The notes beneath the pieces are model-generated. The model was not told where the DNA came from, made no database searches, and saw nothing but the letters and a program-made list of their open reading frames with translations. The position numbers were made by a program, and so were the translations under genes. From Mycolicibacterium vinylchloridicum (GTDB lineage Bacteria; Actinomycetota; Actinomycetes; Mycobacteriales; Mycobacteriaceae), in assembly GCF_013404075.1 (NCBI RefSeq), contig NZ_JACBJQ010000005.1:1-64000 (forward strand): DNA of 64,000 nucleotides, read 5' to 3'. This document shows, piece by piece, positions 26,199 through 34,903 of the stretch; the stretch's first letter is position 1; each line of letters starts with the position of its first letter.

Positions 26199-26990
26199 AT
26201 GGCACCTGTGACGACGATGGGAATCGATACGCCCGTCTGGCCGGCCGGCCAATGGATCGCCACCGTGCTCACCTTCGCGCTGGCGGTCGCGGTGCTCATC
26301 TGGGTCGCCCGCCTGTGTCGTCGGGAATCGATCGTGTGGCCGCTGTTCGTCCTCGTCAGCGGGACGCTCACCTGCCTGATGGAACCGCTGTTCGACCACC
26401 TGTACGGGTTGTGGTTCCGCGAACAGGGGCAATGGCACCTCTACACGACATTCGGCAGCCACCAACCGATTTGGGTGCCCGCGGCCTACCTGGCATTCTA
26501 CGGGGGCGCCAGCGTGTTCATCGCCCGCACCATCGCTCGCCGGCCGGCGATCCGCACCGTGTGGATGATGTACGCGTTCATCGTGGTGATGGCGATCGCG
26601 GCGGAGATGACCTACGTCAGCGTGCTGAAAGTCTATGAGTATCAAGACAGTCAACCGTTCGTCGTGCTCGGTTACCCGATCTTCCTGGGCTTCACGAATG
26701 CGATGTCGGCCTTGGTCAGCGGCATCGTCATCTATCGACTCGCGCCACTCCTGCGCGGCGCCGCGTACCTCTACCTGATCCCGATCGTGCCGATGGCATT
26801 CGCGGCGGGGCTTTTCGGCTCCGGAATCCTGTACCTGTCGGTGCGCCATTCCGTCGACAATCCGCCGATGCTCCTCGTCCATCTGGCCGCGTTGACGGTC
26901 GTCGGTGGCATCGCCAGCTCGGTGGGGCTGTTGGGCAGGGTGCTGGTGGAACCCAGGCGCGACCTCGCCGAGCGTGGTGTTCTCCGTTGA
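26199..26990 (+). CDS. Polytopic membrane protein, type B
   Basis: 263 residues, about seven membrane segments. It carries SGTLTCLMEPLFDHLYGLWF, AAYLAFYGGASVFIA, and a variant third block (LKVYEYQDSQPFVVLGYPIF). It is preceded by GGAGG five bases before ATG 26199. It follows the type A AveC-like gene by 12 bp, and that pairing is the best evidence that type A and type B proteins work together. It ends 63 bp before the convergent SDR gene. Function unknown. Confidence 0.6.
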   Translation: MAPVTTMGIDTPVWPAGQWIATVLTFALAVAVLIWVARLCRRESIVWPLFVLVSGTLTCLMEPLFDHLYGLWFREQGQWHLYTTFGSHQPIWVPAAYLAFYGGASVFIARTIARRPAIRTVWMMYAFIVVMAIAAEMTYVSVLKVYEYQDSQPFVVLGYPIFLGFTNAMSALVSGIVIYRLAPLLRGAAYLYLIPIVPMAFAAGLFGSGILYLSVRHSVDNPPMLLVHLAALTVVGGIASSVGLLGRVLVEPRRDLAERGVLR

Positions 26991-27053
26991 CGAACGTCGC
27001 TGATCTCGACGAGAACACTCACGTTCGGCGCGCGAATCGTCTCGCGCGAATCG

Positions 27054-27851
27054 CTAAGGCATCGTGTAGCCGCCGCTGACCGAGATCAGCTGCCCGGTCA
27101 CCTGACCGGCAGCCACCGGAGAGGCGAAGAACAAACACGCGTTCCCGACATCGTGGGCGGTGGTGAGCTTGCGCGTCGGGGTGTCCTTGAGCATGAACTC
27201 GATCTGCTTGGGGTTGAACACCTCGTCCTGGCCGACCGACCACAGGCTGGCCGCGCCCACCGCGTCGGGGCTCTCCGGGATCACCAGACCGGGGCAGACG
27301 ATATTGGAGCGGATGCCGTGCCTGCCGTGCTCGCGTGCCGTCGTGCGGGCCAGTGCCACCATGGCTGCCTTCGATGCACCGTAGACGCCCTGGCGGATCT
27401 GTCCGAAGGCGGCGTCGCTGGCGATGAAGACGATCGACCCGCCGCCAGCCTCCTTCATCGGACCGATCGCGGCCTGCGTAGCGCCGATCGCCGAGAACAA
27501 ATTGATCTCGATGGTGCGCTGCCATTTGTCTCGGTCGGTGTCGGTTGCGACGAAGCCGGGAACACTCCACCCGGCGTTGTTGACCAGCACATCGATGCCG
27601 CCCCAGTTGTCGACGGCGGTACCCACCGCGGTCTCGGCGCCAATCTGCGTCGTCAGGTCGGCGATCGCCAGTTCGACAGCGGCTGCCCCCAACTCCAGCG
27701 CCTCGGTCTTGACCTTCTCGGCCTGCGGTTCGTCGATGTCGTTCAACACAATCCGCGCACCCTCGGCGGCGAACTGGTGCACGATGCCGCGGCCGATGTT
27801 GGATGCGCCGCCGGTGATCACGACGCGGGCGTCGGCCAGTCCCAGATCCAC
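27054..27851 (-). CDS. SDR-family oxidoreductase
   Basis: 265 residues from GTG 27851, which has AGGAAGGG seven bases upstream; an earlier in-frame GTG at 27887 would add 12 residues. Classical short-chain dehydrogenase motifs are the TGGASNIGRG nucleotide loop, NNAGWS, the catalytic Ser (IASDAAFG) and YGASK. Such enzymes oxidise or reduce alcohols and ketones, for example hydroxyacyl-CoA or steroid hydroxyls. It is divergent from the long catabolic operon starting at 27961 and probably serves the same pathway. Confidence 0.9.
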   Translation of the reverse strand: MDLGLADARVVITGGASNIGRGIVHQFAAEGARIVLNDIDEPQAEKVKTEALELGAAAVELAIADLTTQIGAETAVGTAVDNWGGIDVLVNNAGWSVPGFVATDTDRDKWQRTIEINLFSAIGATQAAIGPMKEAGGGSIVFIASDAAFGQIRQGVYGASKAAMVALARTTAREHGRHGIRSNIVCPGLVIPESPDAVGAASLWSVGQDEVFNPKQIEFMLKDTPTRKLTTAHDVGNACLFFASPVAAGQVTGQLISVSGGYTMP

Positions 27852-27908
27852 GTTGACCCTTCCTGGTTGGGGCGCACTTGAGGCCACCCCGGCAATTGGT
27901 TTAACCTA

Positions 27909-27927
27909 GATTAGAAATTTCGATTAG
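27909..27927. promoter_or_regulatory. Direct repeat and AT-rich divergent promoter region
   Basis: GATTAG occurs at 27909-27914 and 27922-27927 around the palindrome GAAATTTC. This is the only AT-rich patch between the SDR gene (minus) and the 12-gene operon (plus). It is a plausible promoter/operator zone, although no regulator gene is adjacent. Confidence 0.35.
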
Positions 27928-27960
27928 ATTTGTCCATATCCGGCTTTCGAGGAGACCCAG

Positions 27961-28728
27961 ATGAGCGTCACGACGTCGCTCGACGGTCACGTCGGGTGGA
28001 TCACCCTGAACCGTCCGGATCGGATGAACGCGATCAACACCGGCCTGGCACGTGCGCTGCGCGAGGCCATCGAATCCCTCGGCGCCGAACCCGCGGTCAA
28101 CGTGATCGTGATCCGGGGCAGCGGCGGAAACTTCTGCGCCGGCGGTGACTTCGAAGAGGTCGAACGACTGCGTGCCCAGGGACCTGTCGCGCTCGCAGAA
28201 TTGTTTGCCGCCTTCCGTGCAGCGTGCGACGCGATCGCCGGTGTCGAGATCCCGGTCATCGCCGCGGTCGAGGGGTCCGCGGCGGCGGGCGGCTTCGAGC
28301 TGATGCAGGCCGTCGACATCGTCCTGGTCAGTGAGACGGCCAAGATCGCCGACAACCACGTCAACTACGGGATGGTTCCCGGCGGGGGCGGCACGGCCCG
28401 GCTGCCGCGCATCATCGGTCGCCAGCAGGCGCTGGGCGTACTGCTATCGGGCGATCGGCTCTCCGGGCTCGACGCCGTGCGACTGGGCTTGGCCTACCGG
28501 GCCTTTCCGCAGGATGAATTCGACGACGGCGTTGCGCGTTTCGCCACCCGGCTCGCTGACCGCCGCCGCGACGCGGTGATCACCATCAAACGACTCGTGG
28601 CCGTCGGAATCGACGACGGCCTGCGCGCGGGATTGGACGCCGAGATGGATGCGGTGGTCCGCCACATCGCCGGCGACGCGGGATCGGACAGCGTCACGGC
28701 ATTCCAGAGCAGAGAGGTTCGGGCATGA
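27961..28728 (+). CDS. Enoyl-CoA hydratase/isomerase family protein (first of three)
   Basis: 255 residues of the crotonase fold. The oxyanion-hole segments are GSGGNFCAGGDFEEVE and EGSAAAGGFELMQAVDIV, followed by YGMVPGGGGTARLPRIIGRQQALG, the usual CoA-binding region. GAGGAGA precedes the ATG. It is the first gene of a roughly 12.2-kb operon in which most junctions overlap. Which acyl-CoA it hydrates is unknown; three crotonase paralogues in a row suggest successive hydrations, isomerisations or ring-opening steps. Confidence 0.9.
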   Translation: MSVTTSLDGHVGWITLNRPDRMNAINTGLARALREAIESLGAEPAVNVIVIRGSGGNFCAGGDFEEVERLRAQGPVALAELFAAFRAACDAIAGVEIPVIAAVEGSAAAGGFELMQAVDIVLVSETAKIADNHVNYGMVPGGGGTARLPRIIGRQQALGVLLSGDRLSGLDAVRLGLAYRAFPQDEFDDGVARFATRLADRRRDAVITIKRLVAVGIDDGLRAGLDAEMDAVVRHIAGDAGSDSVTAFQSREVRA

Positions 28729-29525
28729 CGACATCGATCGACGCGCCAGTGGTCTTGGAAGTCGGCGACGGCATCGCCCGGCTGCGGCTGAACCGGCCCG
28801 AGGCGTCCAACGGCCTCAACGTTGAGATCCTCAAGGCGCTGCACGAAGCGATCCTGACCTGCCATGCCGACCCGGCGGTACGCGTCGTCCTCCTCACCGG
28901 TGAGGGCCGCAACTTCTGCGCGGGCGGCGACGTCAAGACCTTCGAATCCAAGGGTGCCGATCTACCCGACTACCTGCGTGAAGCCACGGCCTGGCTGCAG
29001 CTGGCGACCGCGGCGCTGATCCAGCTGCGGGTCCCCGTCGTCACCGCCGTGCAGGGGTTCGCCGCCGGCGGCGGAGGACTGGGCCTGGTGTGTGCCTCCG
29101 ACATCGTCGTCGCCGCACGGTCGGCGAAATTCTTCTCGGGTGCGGTCCGGGTCGGGATGGCTCCCGACGGCGGCTCGTCGGTGACGCTGACGCAGCTCGT
29201 CGGGCTGCGGCAGGCGCTGCGGATACTGCTGACGAATCCCACGCTGTCGGCCAGCGAGGCCGCCGACATCGGGCTCATCACCGAAGTCGTCGACGACGAC
29301 GCCCTGACGGCACGTGCCGAGGAACTCGCCGCCCAGCTGGTCCAACTGCCCACGGCCGCGCTGTCGGCCACCAAGCGACTGGTGTGGAGCGGGGTCGGGC
29401 AGTCGGTAGAACAGCGGTTGGCCGAAGAAGCCCGTACCGTCTCCGAGCTTTCCGGCACGGCGGACGCGCTGGAAGGACTGCGCGCGGTGATCGAACGGCG
29501 TCCCCCGAAGTTCGGCGGCCTATGA
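28725..29525 (+). CDS. Enoyl-CoA hydratase/isomerase family protein (second of three)
   Basis: 266 residues with crotonase blocks GEGRNFCAGGDVKTFE, QGFAAGGGGLGLVCASDIV and GMAPDGGSSVTLTQLVGLRQALR. The Asp in PDGGSS replaces the Gly/Glu seen in hydratases, closer to isomerase or hydrolase-type members. It overlaps the upstream gene (ATGA) and the next gene (ATGA). Coupled expression with both paralogues implies different steps of the same pathway. Confidence 0.9.
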   Translation: MTTSIDAPVVLEVGDGIARLRLNRPEASNGLNVEILKALHEAILTCHADPAVRVVLLTGEGRNFCAGGDVKTFESKGADLPDYLREATAWLQLATAALIQLRVPVVTAVQGFAAGGGGLGLVCASDIVVAARSAKFFSGAVRVGMAPDGGSSVTLTQLVGLRQALRILLTNPTLSASEAADIGLITEVVDDDALTARAEELAAQLVQLPTAALSATKRLVWSGVGQSVEQRLAEEARTVSELSGTADALEGLRAVIERRPPKFGGL

Positions 29526-30307
29526 GCGTCCTCATCGACGACGCCGGCCCCGTTCGCACGATCACGCTGAACCGGCCGACGGTCCGCAACGCGATCGACC
29601 TGCCGCTGCGCATCGCTTTGGCAGAGGCGATCGAGGCGGCCGACGCCGACGCCGGAGTGCGGGTGATCGTGCTGACCGGTGCGGGCGGCTCGTTCTGCTC
29701 CGGCGGCGACATCGCGACCATGACCAGGATGTCCGCCGAAGCGGCCCTCGAGCGCATCAATCTGGCGCAGCGGGTGATTCGTGCGATCTGGGCCACCCCC
29801 AAGCCGGTGCTGGCCGCGGTCGAGGGATCCGCATTCGGTGCCGGTGTCGGCCTTGCGGCGGCCTGCGACCGGGTGATCGCCGCCCGCGACGCCCGCTTCG
29901 CGGCGACCTTCACCAACGTCGGCCTGTCCGGCGACATGGGTACCTACGTCTCGCTGCCTGCCCGCATCGGCGTGGCCCGAACCCGTCAGCTGATCCTGTT
30001 CCCCGCGCCGATCAGCGCCACCGACGCATTCGAACTCGGGTTGGTCGACAGCCTGGCCGAGCCGGGCCAAGCGCTTGCCGCAGCGGTCGCGGATGCCGCC
30101 ACGCTGGCACAGCGGCCCGCACAAGCGCTCGGCGTCATCAAGACGATGTTGGCGACCGCCCCGACCATGCACCCGCTGGACGTGCTGGACCGGGAGGCCG
30201 CGGAACAGGCGCGCCTGTTCGACAGCGATGACTTCGCCGAGGCGGTCGACGCGTTCGCCGCCAAGCGGAGCCCGGTATTCGGAACCACACAAGGAGTACG
30301 GCAATGA
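29522..30307 (+). CDS. Enoyl-CoA hydratase/isomerase family protein (third of three)
   Basis: 261 residues from ATG 29522, which overlaps the preceding stop. Crotonase blocks are GAGGSFCSGGDIATMT, EGSAFGAGVGLAAACDRV and GLSGDMGTYVSLPARIG. As in its neighbour, the second acidic position is Asp within GDMG, so the exact reaction is open. Its stop overlaps the Rieske oxygenase start (ATGA), tying CoA chemistry and ring hydroxylation into one transcript. Confidence 0.9.
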   Translation: MSVLIDDAGPVRTITLNRPTVRNAIDLPLRIALAEAIEAADADAGVRVIVLTGAGGSFCSGGDIATMTRMSAEAALERINLAQRVIRAIWATPKPVLAAVEGSAFGAGVGLAAACDRVIAARDARFAATFTNVGLSGDMGTYVSLPARIGVARTRQLILFPAPISATDAFELGLVDSLAEPGQALAAAVADAATLAQRPAQALGVIKTMLATAPTMHPLDVLDREAAEQARLFDSDDFAEAVDAFAAKRSPVFGTTQGVRQ

Positions 30308-31572
30308 CTTCGGTGATCGATCCGGCCGCGGCTACCGCAGGCCGCTACGACCGCTTGATCCGCCACGACAAGGTGCACGGGTCGATGTACACCGACCCGA
30401 CGATCTTCGCTGAAGAACTGCAGAAGATCTGGTACCGCAGTTGGGTATTCGTCGGCCACGAGAGTGAGGTCGCCCGGCCGAACGACTACGTCCGCAAGAA
30501 GCTGGGATTGCAGGACGTGATCATGACGCGCGACCGAGACGGACAGATCCACTTGCTGCTCAACCGGTGCAGCCACCGGGGAAACCAGGTCTGCGACGAC
30601 GCCAAGGGCAACTCGAGCACATTCCGGTGCCCCTTCCACGGCTGGACGTTCCGCAATACCGGTGAGCTGATCGGGTTTCCGTTCTTCAAGGGATACGGGC
30701 AGCGTCAACTCGACATGCCGATGGGCCGGGTGCCGCGGATGGACTCCTATCGCGGCTTCGTCTTCGGCAGCTTCGCCTCCGACGGTCCCAGTCTGCTCGA
30801 GCACCTCGGTGCCGCGGCAGGCGAGATCGACCGTCTGTGCGGGCTGTCGCCCGAGGGCACCGTCGAGTTGAACGCCGGGTGGTTGCAGCACCAGACCCGC
30901 GCCAACTGGAAGCTGGTGGTGGAGAACGAGACTGACGGCTACCACCCGCAGTTCGTGCACGGAGCGATCCTCGGTGTCACACAGTCCACGATCGGCCCGC
31001 TCTACAGCGATTCCTCGACCGCGGTGACCCGTGATCTCGGCAACGGCCACAGCGAGAACGACCTGCGTCCGGAGTTCCGCAAGCACGCCACCCCGATGCG
31101 CTGGTTCGGCACCACCGAATCACGGGTCCCCGAATACGTCGCGGCCATGCGGGCACGTCATGGCGAGGCGGCCGAACAGATCCTCATCGAGGGTGCCCCG
31201 CACGTGATGATCTTCCCGAACCTGTTCATCGCCGAGATCCAGGTGTTCAACCTGCAGCCGGTGTCGGTCCGGGAGTGCGTGCAGTACTCCACCGCTGTGC
31301 AGCTCGTGGGTGCACCCGAGCTCAACAAGCGTTTGGTGTCACAGTGTCTGGCGTCGGTGGGGCCTGCGGGCATGCTGCTGGCCGACGACACCGAGATGTA
31401 CGAGCGCAACCAGGCCGGCCTCGAGGTGCTGAACCCAGAATGGCTCGATGTACGGCGGGGGCTGAATCGCGAGCGGGTCGACGAGCACGGATTCACCATC
31501 GGCACCAACACCGACGAGACGGGTATGCGGGCGTTCTGGTCGCACTACAAGCAGTTGATAGAGCAGGACTGA
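30304..31572 (+). CDS. Rieske aromatic-ring-hydroxylating dioxygenase, alpha subunit
   Basis: 422 residues. The Rieske [2Fe-2S] ligands are Cys89, His91, Cys109 and His112 (CSHRGNQVC to RCPFHGW). The mononuclear iron site includes Asp211, His214 and His219 (ETDGYHPQFVH); the last carboxylate ligand should lie in the C-terminal third. It forms an oligomer with the beta subunit encoded 2 bp downstream. The substrate is an aromatic or cyclic compound. Neither a ferredoxin nor a reductase gene is present in the window, so electron donors must come from elsewhere. Confidence 0.93.
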   Translation: MTSVIDPAAATAGRYDRLIRHDKVHGSMYTDPTIFAEELQKIWYRSWVFVGHESEVARPNDYVRKKLGLQDVIMTRDRDGQIHLLLNRCSHRGNQVCDDAKGNSSTFRCPFHGWTFRNTGELIGFPFFKGYGQRQLDMPMGRVPRMDSYRGFVFGSFASDGPSLLEHLGAAAGEIDRLCGLSPEGTVELNAGWLQHQTRANWKLVVENETDGYHPQFVHGAILGVTQSTIGPLYSDSSTAVTRDLGNGHSENDLRPEFRKHATPMRWFGTTESRVPEYVAAMRARHGEAAEQILIEGAPHVMIFPNLFIAEIQVFNLQPVSVRECVQYSTAVQLVGAPELNKRLVSQCLASVGPAGMLLADDTEMYERNQAGLEVLNPEWLDVRRGLNRERVDEHGFTIGTNTDETGMRAFWSHYKQLIEQD

Positions 31573-31574
31573 CG

Positions 31575-32105
31575 ATGACCGCGACAATGAGCGATGAACT
31601 TCTGCCCGTACCAACCGAATTCGATCGGTTCGAGGTCGAGCAGTTCCTGTTCCGCGAGGCCCGCCTCGCCGATGAGAACGACTTTGACTCGTGGGAAGCG
31701 CTGTGGACCGACGACGCGCTCTACTGGGTGCCGGCCAACGGCGCCAGTGCTGCTCAGCCCGGCAACCAGATGGCCATCATCTGCGACAACCGCAGCCGGA
31801 TCGGGACGCGGCTCAAGCAGATCCGCACCGGCAAGCGGTACGCCCAGGCACCCCCGTCCAATATGCGCCGCCTGCTGAGCAACATCGAATTCCTTGGTGG
31901 CAGGACCACTTCCGTGGGTGGTGTCGACCTCGAGGTCGGCGCCAACTTCCTGCTGCTCGAATCGCGGGTCCGGGGCACGCATCTGTGGGGCGGGCGCACG
32001 ACTTACCGGCTGCGGCGCACCGACGCTGGCCTGCGCCTGGTGTACAAGAAGGTCGTCCTGGTAGACAACGACCGCCCGCTGCCCACCCTCGGCTTCCTGA
32101 TCTGA
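31575..32105 (+). CDS. Aromatic-ring-hydroxylating dioxygenase, beta subunit
   Basis: 176 residues from ATG 31575 (MTATMSDELL), of the NTF2/SnoaL-like beta-subunit family. Typical features are EVEQFLFREARLADENDFD, WTDDALYWVPAN, RIGTRLKQIRTGKRYAQ and the YRLRRTDAGLRLVYKKVVLVD end. Beta subunits are structural and help set substrate scope. The two-base gap to the alpha gene is what one expects for a stoichiometric pair. Confidence 0.92.
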   Translation: MTATMSDELLPVPTEFDRFEVEQFLFREARLADENDFDSWEALWTDDALYWVPANGASAAQPGNQMAIICDNRSRIGTRLKQIRTGKRYAQAPPSNMRRLLSNIEFLGGRTTSVGGVDLEVGANFLLLESRVRGTHLWGGRTTYRLRRTDAGLRLVYKKVVLVDNDRPLPTLGFLI

Positions 32106-32112
32106 GGGGCGC

Positions 32113-32346
32113 ATGGAACCGGATCAGGCACAACCGGCAGTGGTGGCCAGTGAATTCGCTCAGGTCTCGGTGACCGTCGACCTCGACGCCAACGGCCCGC
32201 GGCTGCGGCTGGAAGACCTGCGCACCCATCGGGTGCGCTTCCTCGACGCATTGGAGTTGGAGACCCTCGTGTGGCTGCCCGACGAGCGCCTGACGGCGCT
32301 GCTCGACCCATCGGCGAACCGATGGCGGGACGAGGGAACGATATGA
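32113..32346 (+). CDS. Small 77-residue operon protein of unknown function
   Basis: A short acidic protein (MEPDQAQPAVVASEF start, GPRLRLEDLRTHRVRFLDALELETL core) with no membrane segment and no motif I recognise. GAGGGG precedes the ATG, and the stop overlaps the thiolase start (ATGA), so it is a real translated gene of the operon. Its position directly after the dioxygenase beta subunit suggests an accessory role in the oxygenase step or in folding. The core could be a small alpha/beta domain. Confidence 0.7.
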   Translation: MEPDQAQPAVVASEFAQVSVTVDLDANGPRLRLEDLRTHRVRFLDALELETLVWLPDERLTALLDPSANRWRDEGTI

Positions 32347-33551
32347 GACGGGCCGCGATCGTCGCGCCGCGGCGCACACCGGTCGGCACGTTCGGCGGGG
32401 CGCTGCGCCCGCTGCGCGCAGAGGACCTCGCCGCGCAGGTGACCCGTGCCGTCGTCGAGGCCAGCGGTGTCGACCCTGTGCTGATCGAGGATGTCGTCTT
32501 CGCCCAGTCCTACGCCAACTCGGAGGCGCCCTGCATCGGCCGCTGGGTGGCGCTGCACGCCGGCCTGCCGATCACCGTCCCCGGCCTGCAGATCGATCGC
32601 CGCTGTGGCGGCGGGTTACAGGCGGTGGTGACCGCGGCGATGACCGTGCAGACCGGGGCCGCCGACGTCGTGCTGGCTGGCGGCGTCGAATCGATGAGCA
32701 ACATCGAGCACTACACCACGACTGCGCGCTGGGGCTCGAGGTCGGGCAACCAGACCCTCTACGACCGGCTGGACCGTGGCCGCGAAATGTCCCAGCCGGC
32801 ATGGCGATTCGGGGCGATCAGCGGGATGATCGAGACGGCCGAGAACCTGGCGCGCGATTACGGTATCGGCCGCGACGCCGCCGACGCGTTCGCCGCCCGC
32901 AGCCATCAGCGCGCCGTGGCCGCACAGCAGGCCGGCGCTTTCGACGACGAGATCATCCCGGTGCCCGTACCGCAACGCCGCGGTGAGCCGGTCACCGTCG
33001 ACCGCGACGAGGGGGTGCGCCCCGAGACCACGCCCGAGACGCTGGCCCGGCTGCGCACCGTGGTGCCGGACGGCACGGTCACCGCAGGCAACTCCAGCCA
33101 GCAGAACGACGCCGCCGCGGCCTGCCTGGTGGTGGCCGAGGACCGGCTGGAGGAACTCGGCCTGGAACCCATCGGCTATCTCGAAGGATGGGCAGCGGTC
33201 GGCTGTGAGCCGTCGCGGATGGGCATCGGTCCCGTCGGTGCGGTCGAAAAGCTCTTTGCCAGAACGGGACTGGGCTTCGACGATCTTGACCTGATCGAGA
33301 TCAACGAGGCCTTCGCCGTGCAGGTGCTGGCCGTGCTGAGTGGATGGGGCGTCAAACTCGAGGACGTCGAGGACCGCCTCAATGTGAACGGGTCGGGAAT
33401 CTCGCTGGGCCACCCGATCGGGGCGACCGGTGTGCGCATCCTGGCCACGATGCTGCACGAACTGCGCCGCCGCGGAGGCGGATTGGCGCTGGAGACCATG
33501 TGCATCGGCGGCGGGCAGGGGATCGCCGCGGTGTTCCGGGGAGTGTCGTGA
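32343..33551 (+). CDS. Thiolase-family acetyl-CoA C-acyltransferase
   Basis: 402 residues. The nucleophile region is QIDRRCGGGLQAV (Cys88), followed by NIEHYTTTAR, GNSSQQNDAAAA, EINEAFAVQ, LGHPIGATGVRI (catalytic His) and METMCIGGGQG-like ETMCIGGGQG (second Cys). This is a complete degradative thiolase active site, cleaving a 3-oxoacyl-CoA. The start overlaps the small upstream gene and the stop overlaps the ketosynthase-like fusion (GTGA). Confidence 0.92.
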   Translation: MRRAAIVAPRRTPVGTFGGALRPLRAEDLAAQVTRAVVEASGVDPVLIEDVVFAQSYANSEAPCIGRWVALHAGLPITVPGLQIDRRCGGGLQAVVTAAMTVQTGAADVVLAGGVESMSNIEHYTTTARWGSRSGNQTLYDRLDRGREMSQPAWRFGAISGMIETAENLARDYGIGRDAADAFAARSHQRAVAAQQAGAFDDEIIPVPVPQRRGEPVTVDRDEGVRPETTPETLARLRTVVPDGTVTAGNSSQQNDAAAACLVVAEDRLEELGLEPIGYLEGWAAVGCEPSRMGIGPVGAVEKLFARTGLGFDDLDLIEINEAFAVQVLAVLSGWGVKLEDVEDRLNVNGSGISLGHPIGATGVRILATMLHELRRRGGGLALETMCIGGGQGIAAVFRGVS

Positions 33552-34903
33552 CCGCCGGGCTGCTGGCCTATGCGAGCTATGTGCCGCGGTTCCGGCTCGC
33601 CGGCGCCGACATCGGGACGCCCAGCCGTGACCGCGTCGTCGCCAGCTACGACGAGGATTCCACCACGATGGCGGTGGCCGCAGCGGGTTCGGCGCTGGGC
33701 GAGCAGAGCGCACCGCAGGCGATCTACTTCGCCACGTCCAGCCCGGCGTACGCCGACAAGACCAACGCCACGGCGATTCACGCTGCGCTGGGTCTACCAC
33801 CCGAGGTGTTCGCCGCCGACTTCTGCGGTTCCGGCCGTAGTGGATTCGCCGCGATCCGGGCCGCGGCGGCGGGCGGCGGATTGGCGGTATGCGCCGACGT
33901 CCGCGTCGGTCGTCCCGGCTCGGCCGACGAGAAACTGGGCGGCGACGGGGCGGCAGCACTGCTGTTCGGTGACGGTCCGTCGATCGCCGACGTGTTGGCT
34001 ACCACCGCGCTGACCGACGAATTCCTCGACCGCTGGCGGGTTCCCACCGACATCACCGGCCGGCAATGGGAGGAGCGCTTCGGCTTTGCGCGCTACTCCG
34101 CACTCGTGCGCGCCGCCACCGAGCAGGTCCTGGATGCTGCGGGCGTGGTCGAGGCGGACCATGTCGTCGTCGCCTGCCCCAACGCCGGGATCGTCAAGGG
34201 CGCCGGAGCTCTGGTGAAGGGGCGGAAGTCGATCAGGTCCTCACCGGTAGGGCACAGCGGGGCGGCGGATGCGGCGATCGCGCTCTGCGACGCGCTCGAT
34301 GTCGCCGAGCCGGGCGACACCATTCTGGTGGTCTCGGCGACCGATGGCTGCGACGCGGTGGTGCTGCAGACCACCGCGGCGTTGCCGGGTGCCCGTCAAC
34401 AGCGCGCCGTAGCGGCCCAACGGGCCGACGGCATCCCGGCCGACTACCTGAAGTACCTGTCCTGGCGTGGGCTGGTCGCCTTCGAGCCACCCCGACGCCC
34501 TGAACCCGACAAGCCGGCGGGACCACCGTCCGCGCGGGCTCAGGAGTGGAAGTTCGGCCTCACCGGAACCCGCTGTGACGGCTGCGGATTCGTCCATCTG
34601 CCGCCGCTGCGGGTGTGCCGGGCGTGTGGGTCTTCGGAACCGATGAGCATGGTCCGCATCGCCGAACTCGGTGCGACGGTCGTCACCTACACCGTCGATC
34701 GGCTCGCCTATTCGCCGTCGCCGCCGATGGTCCAGGCCGTCGTCGACGTCGACGGCGGTGGGCGGTTCACCGTCGAAATGGCCGACGTCGGGTCGCGGGA
34801 GGTGCAGGTGGGCGACCGGGTCGGCTTCACGTTCCGCCGCCTGTTCACCGCCGACGGTGTGCACAACTACTTCTGGAAGGCGGTGCTGCGCGATGGGCAG
34901 TAA
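33548..34903 (+). CDS. HMG-CoA synthase-like domain fused to zinc ribbon and OB fold (DUF35)
   Basis: 451 residues from GTG 33548. The N-terminal part is a thiolase-fold domain with ADFCGSGRSGF (Cys93), PNAGIVKGAG and SSPVGHSGAADA. After a Pro-rich linker (EPPRRPEPDKPAGPP) comes a zinc ribbon with Cys343, Cys346, Cys357 and Cys360 (CDGC and CRAC), then an OB fold (ATVVTYTVDRLAYSPSPPMVQAVVDV). DUF35 domains partner thiolase-like aldolases, as ChsH2 does with Ltp2 in sterol side-chain degradation. Here the SCP2-type thiolase gene follows with an 11-nt overlap, so the two products probably form a complex. Confidence 0.88.
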   Translation: MTAGLLAYASYVPRFRLAGADIGTPSRDRVVASYDEDSTTMAVAAAGSALGEQSAPQAIYFATSSPAYADKTNATAIHAALGLPPEVFAADFCGSGRSGFAAIRAAAAGGGLAVCADVRVGRPGSADEKLGGDGAAALLFGDGPSIADVLATTALTDEFLDRWRVPTDITGRQWEERFGFARYSALVRAATEQVLDAAGVVEADHVVVACPNAGIVKGAGALVKGRKSIRSSPVGHSGAADAAIALCDALDVAEPGDTILVVSATDGCDAVVLQTTAALPGARQQRAVAAQRADGIPADYLKYLSWRGLVAFEPPRRPEPDKPAGPPSARAQEWKFGLTGTRCDGCGFVHLPPLRVCRACGSSEPMSMVRIAELGATVVTYTVDRLAYSPSPPMVQAVVDVDGGGRFTVEMADVGSREVQVGDRVGFTFRRLFTADGVHNYFWKAVLRDGQ

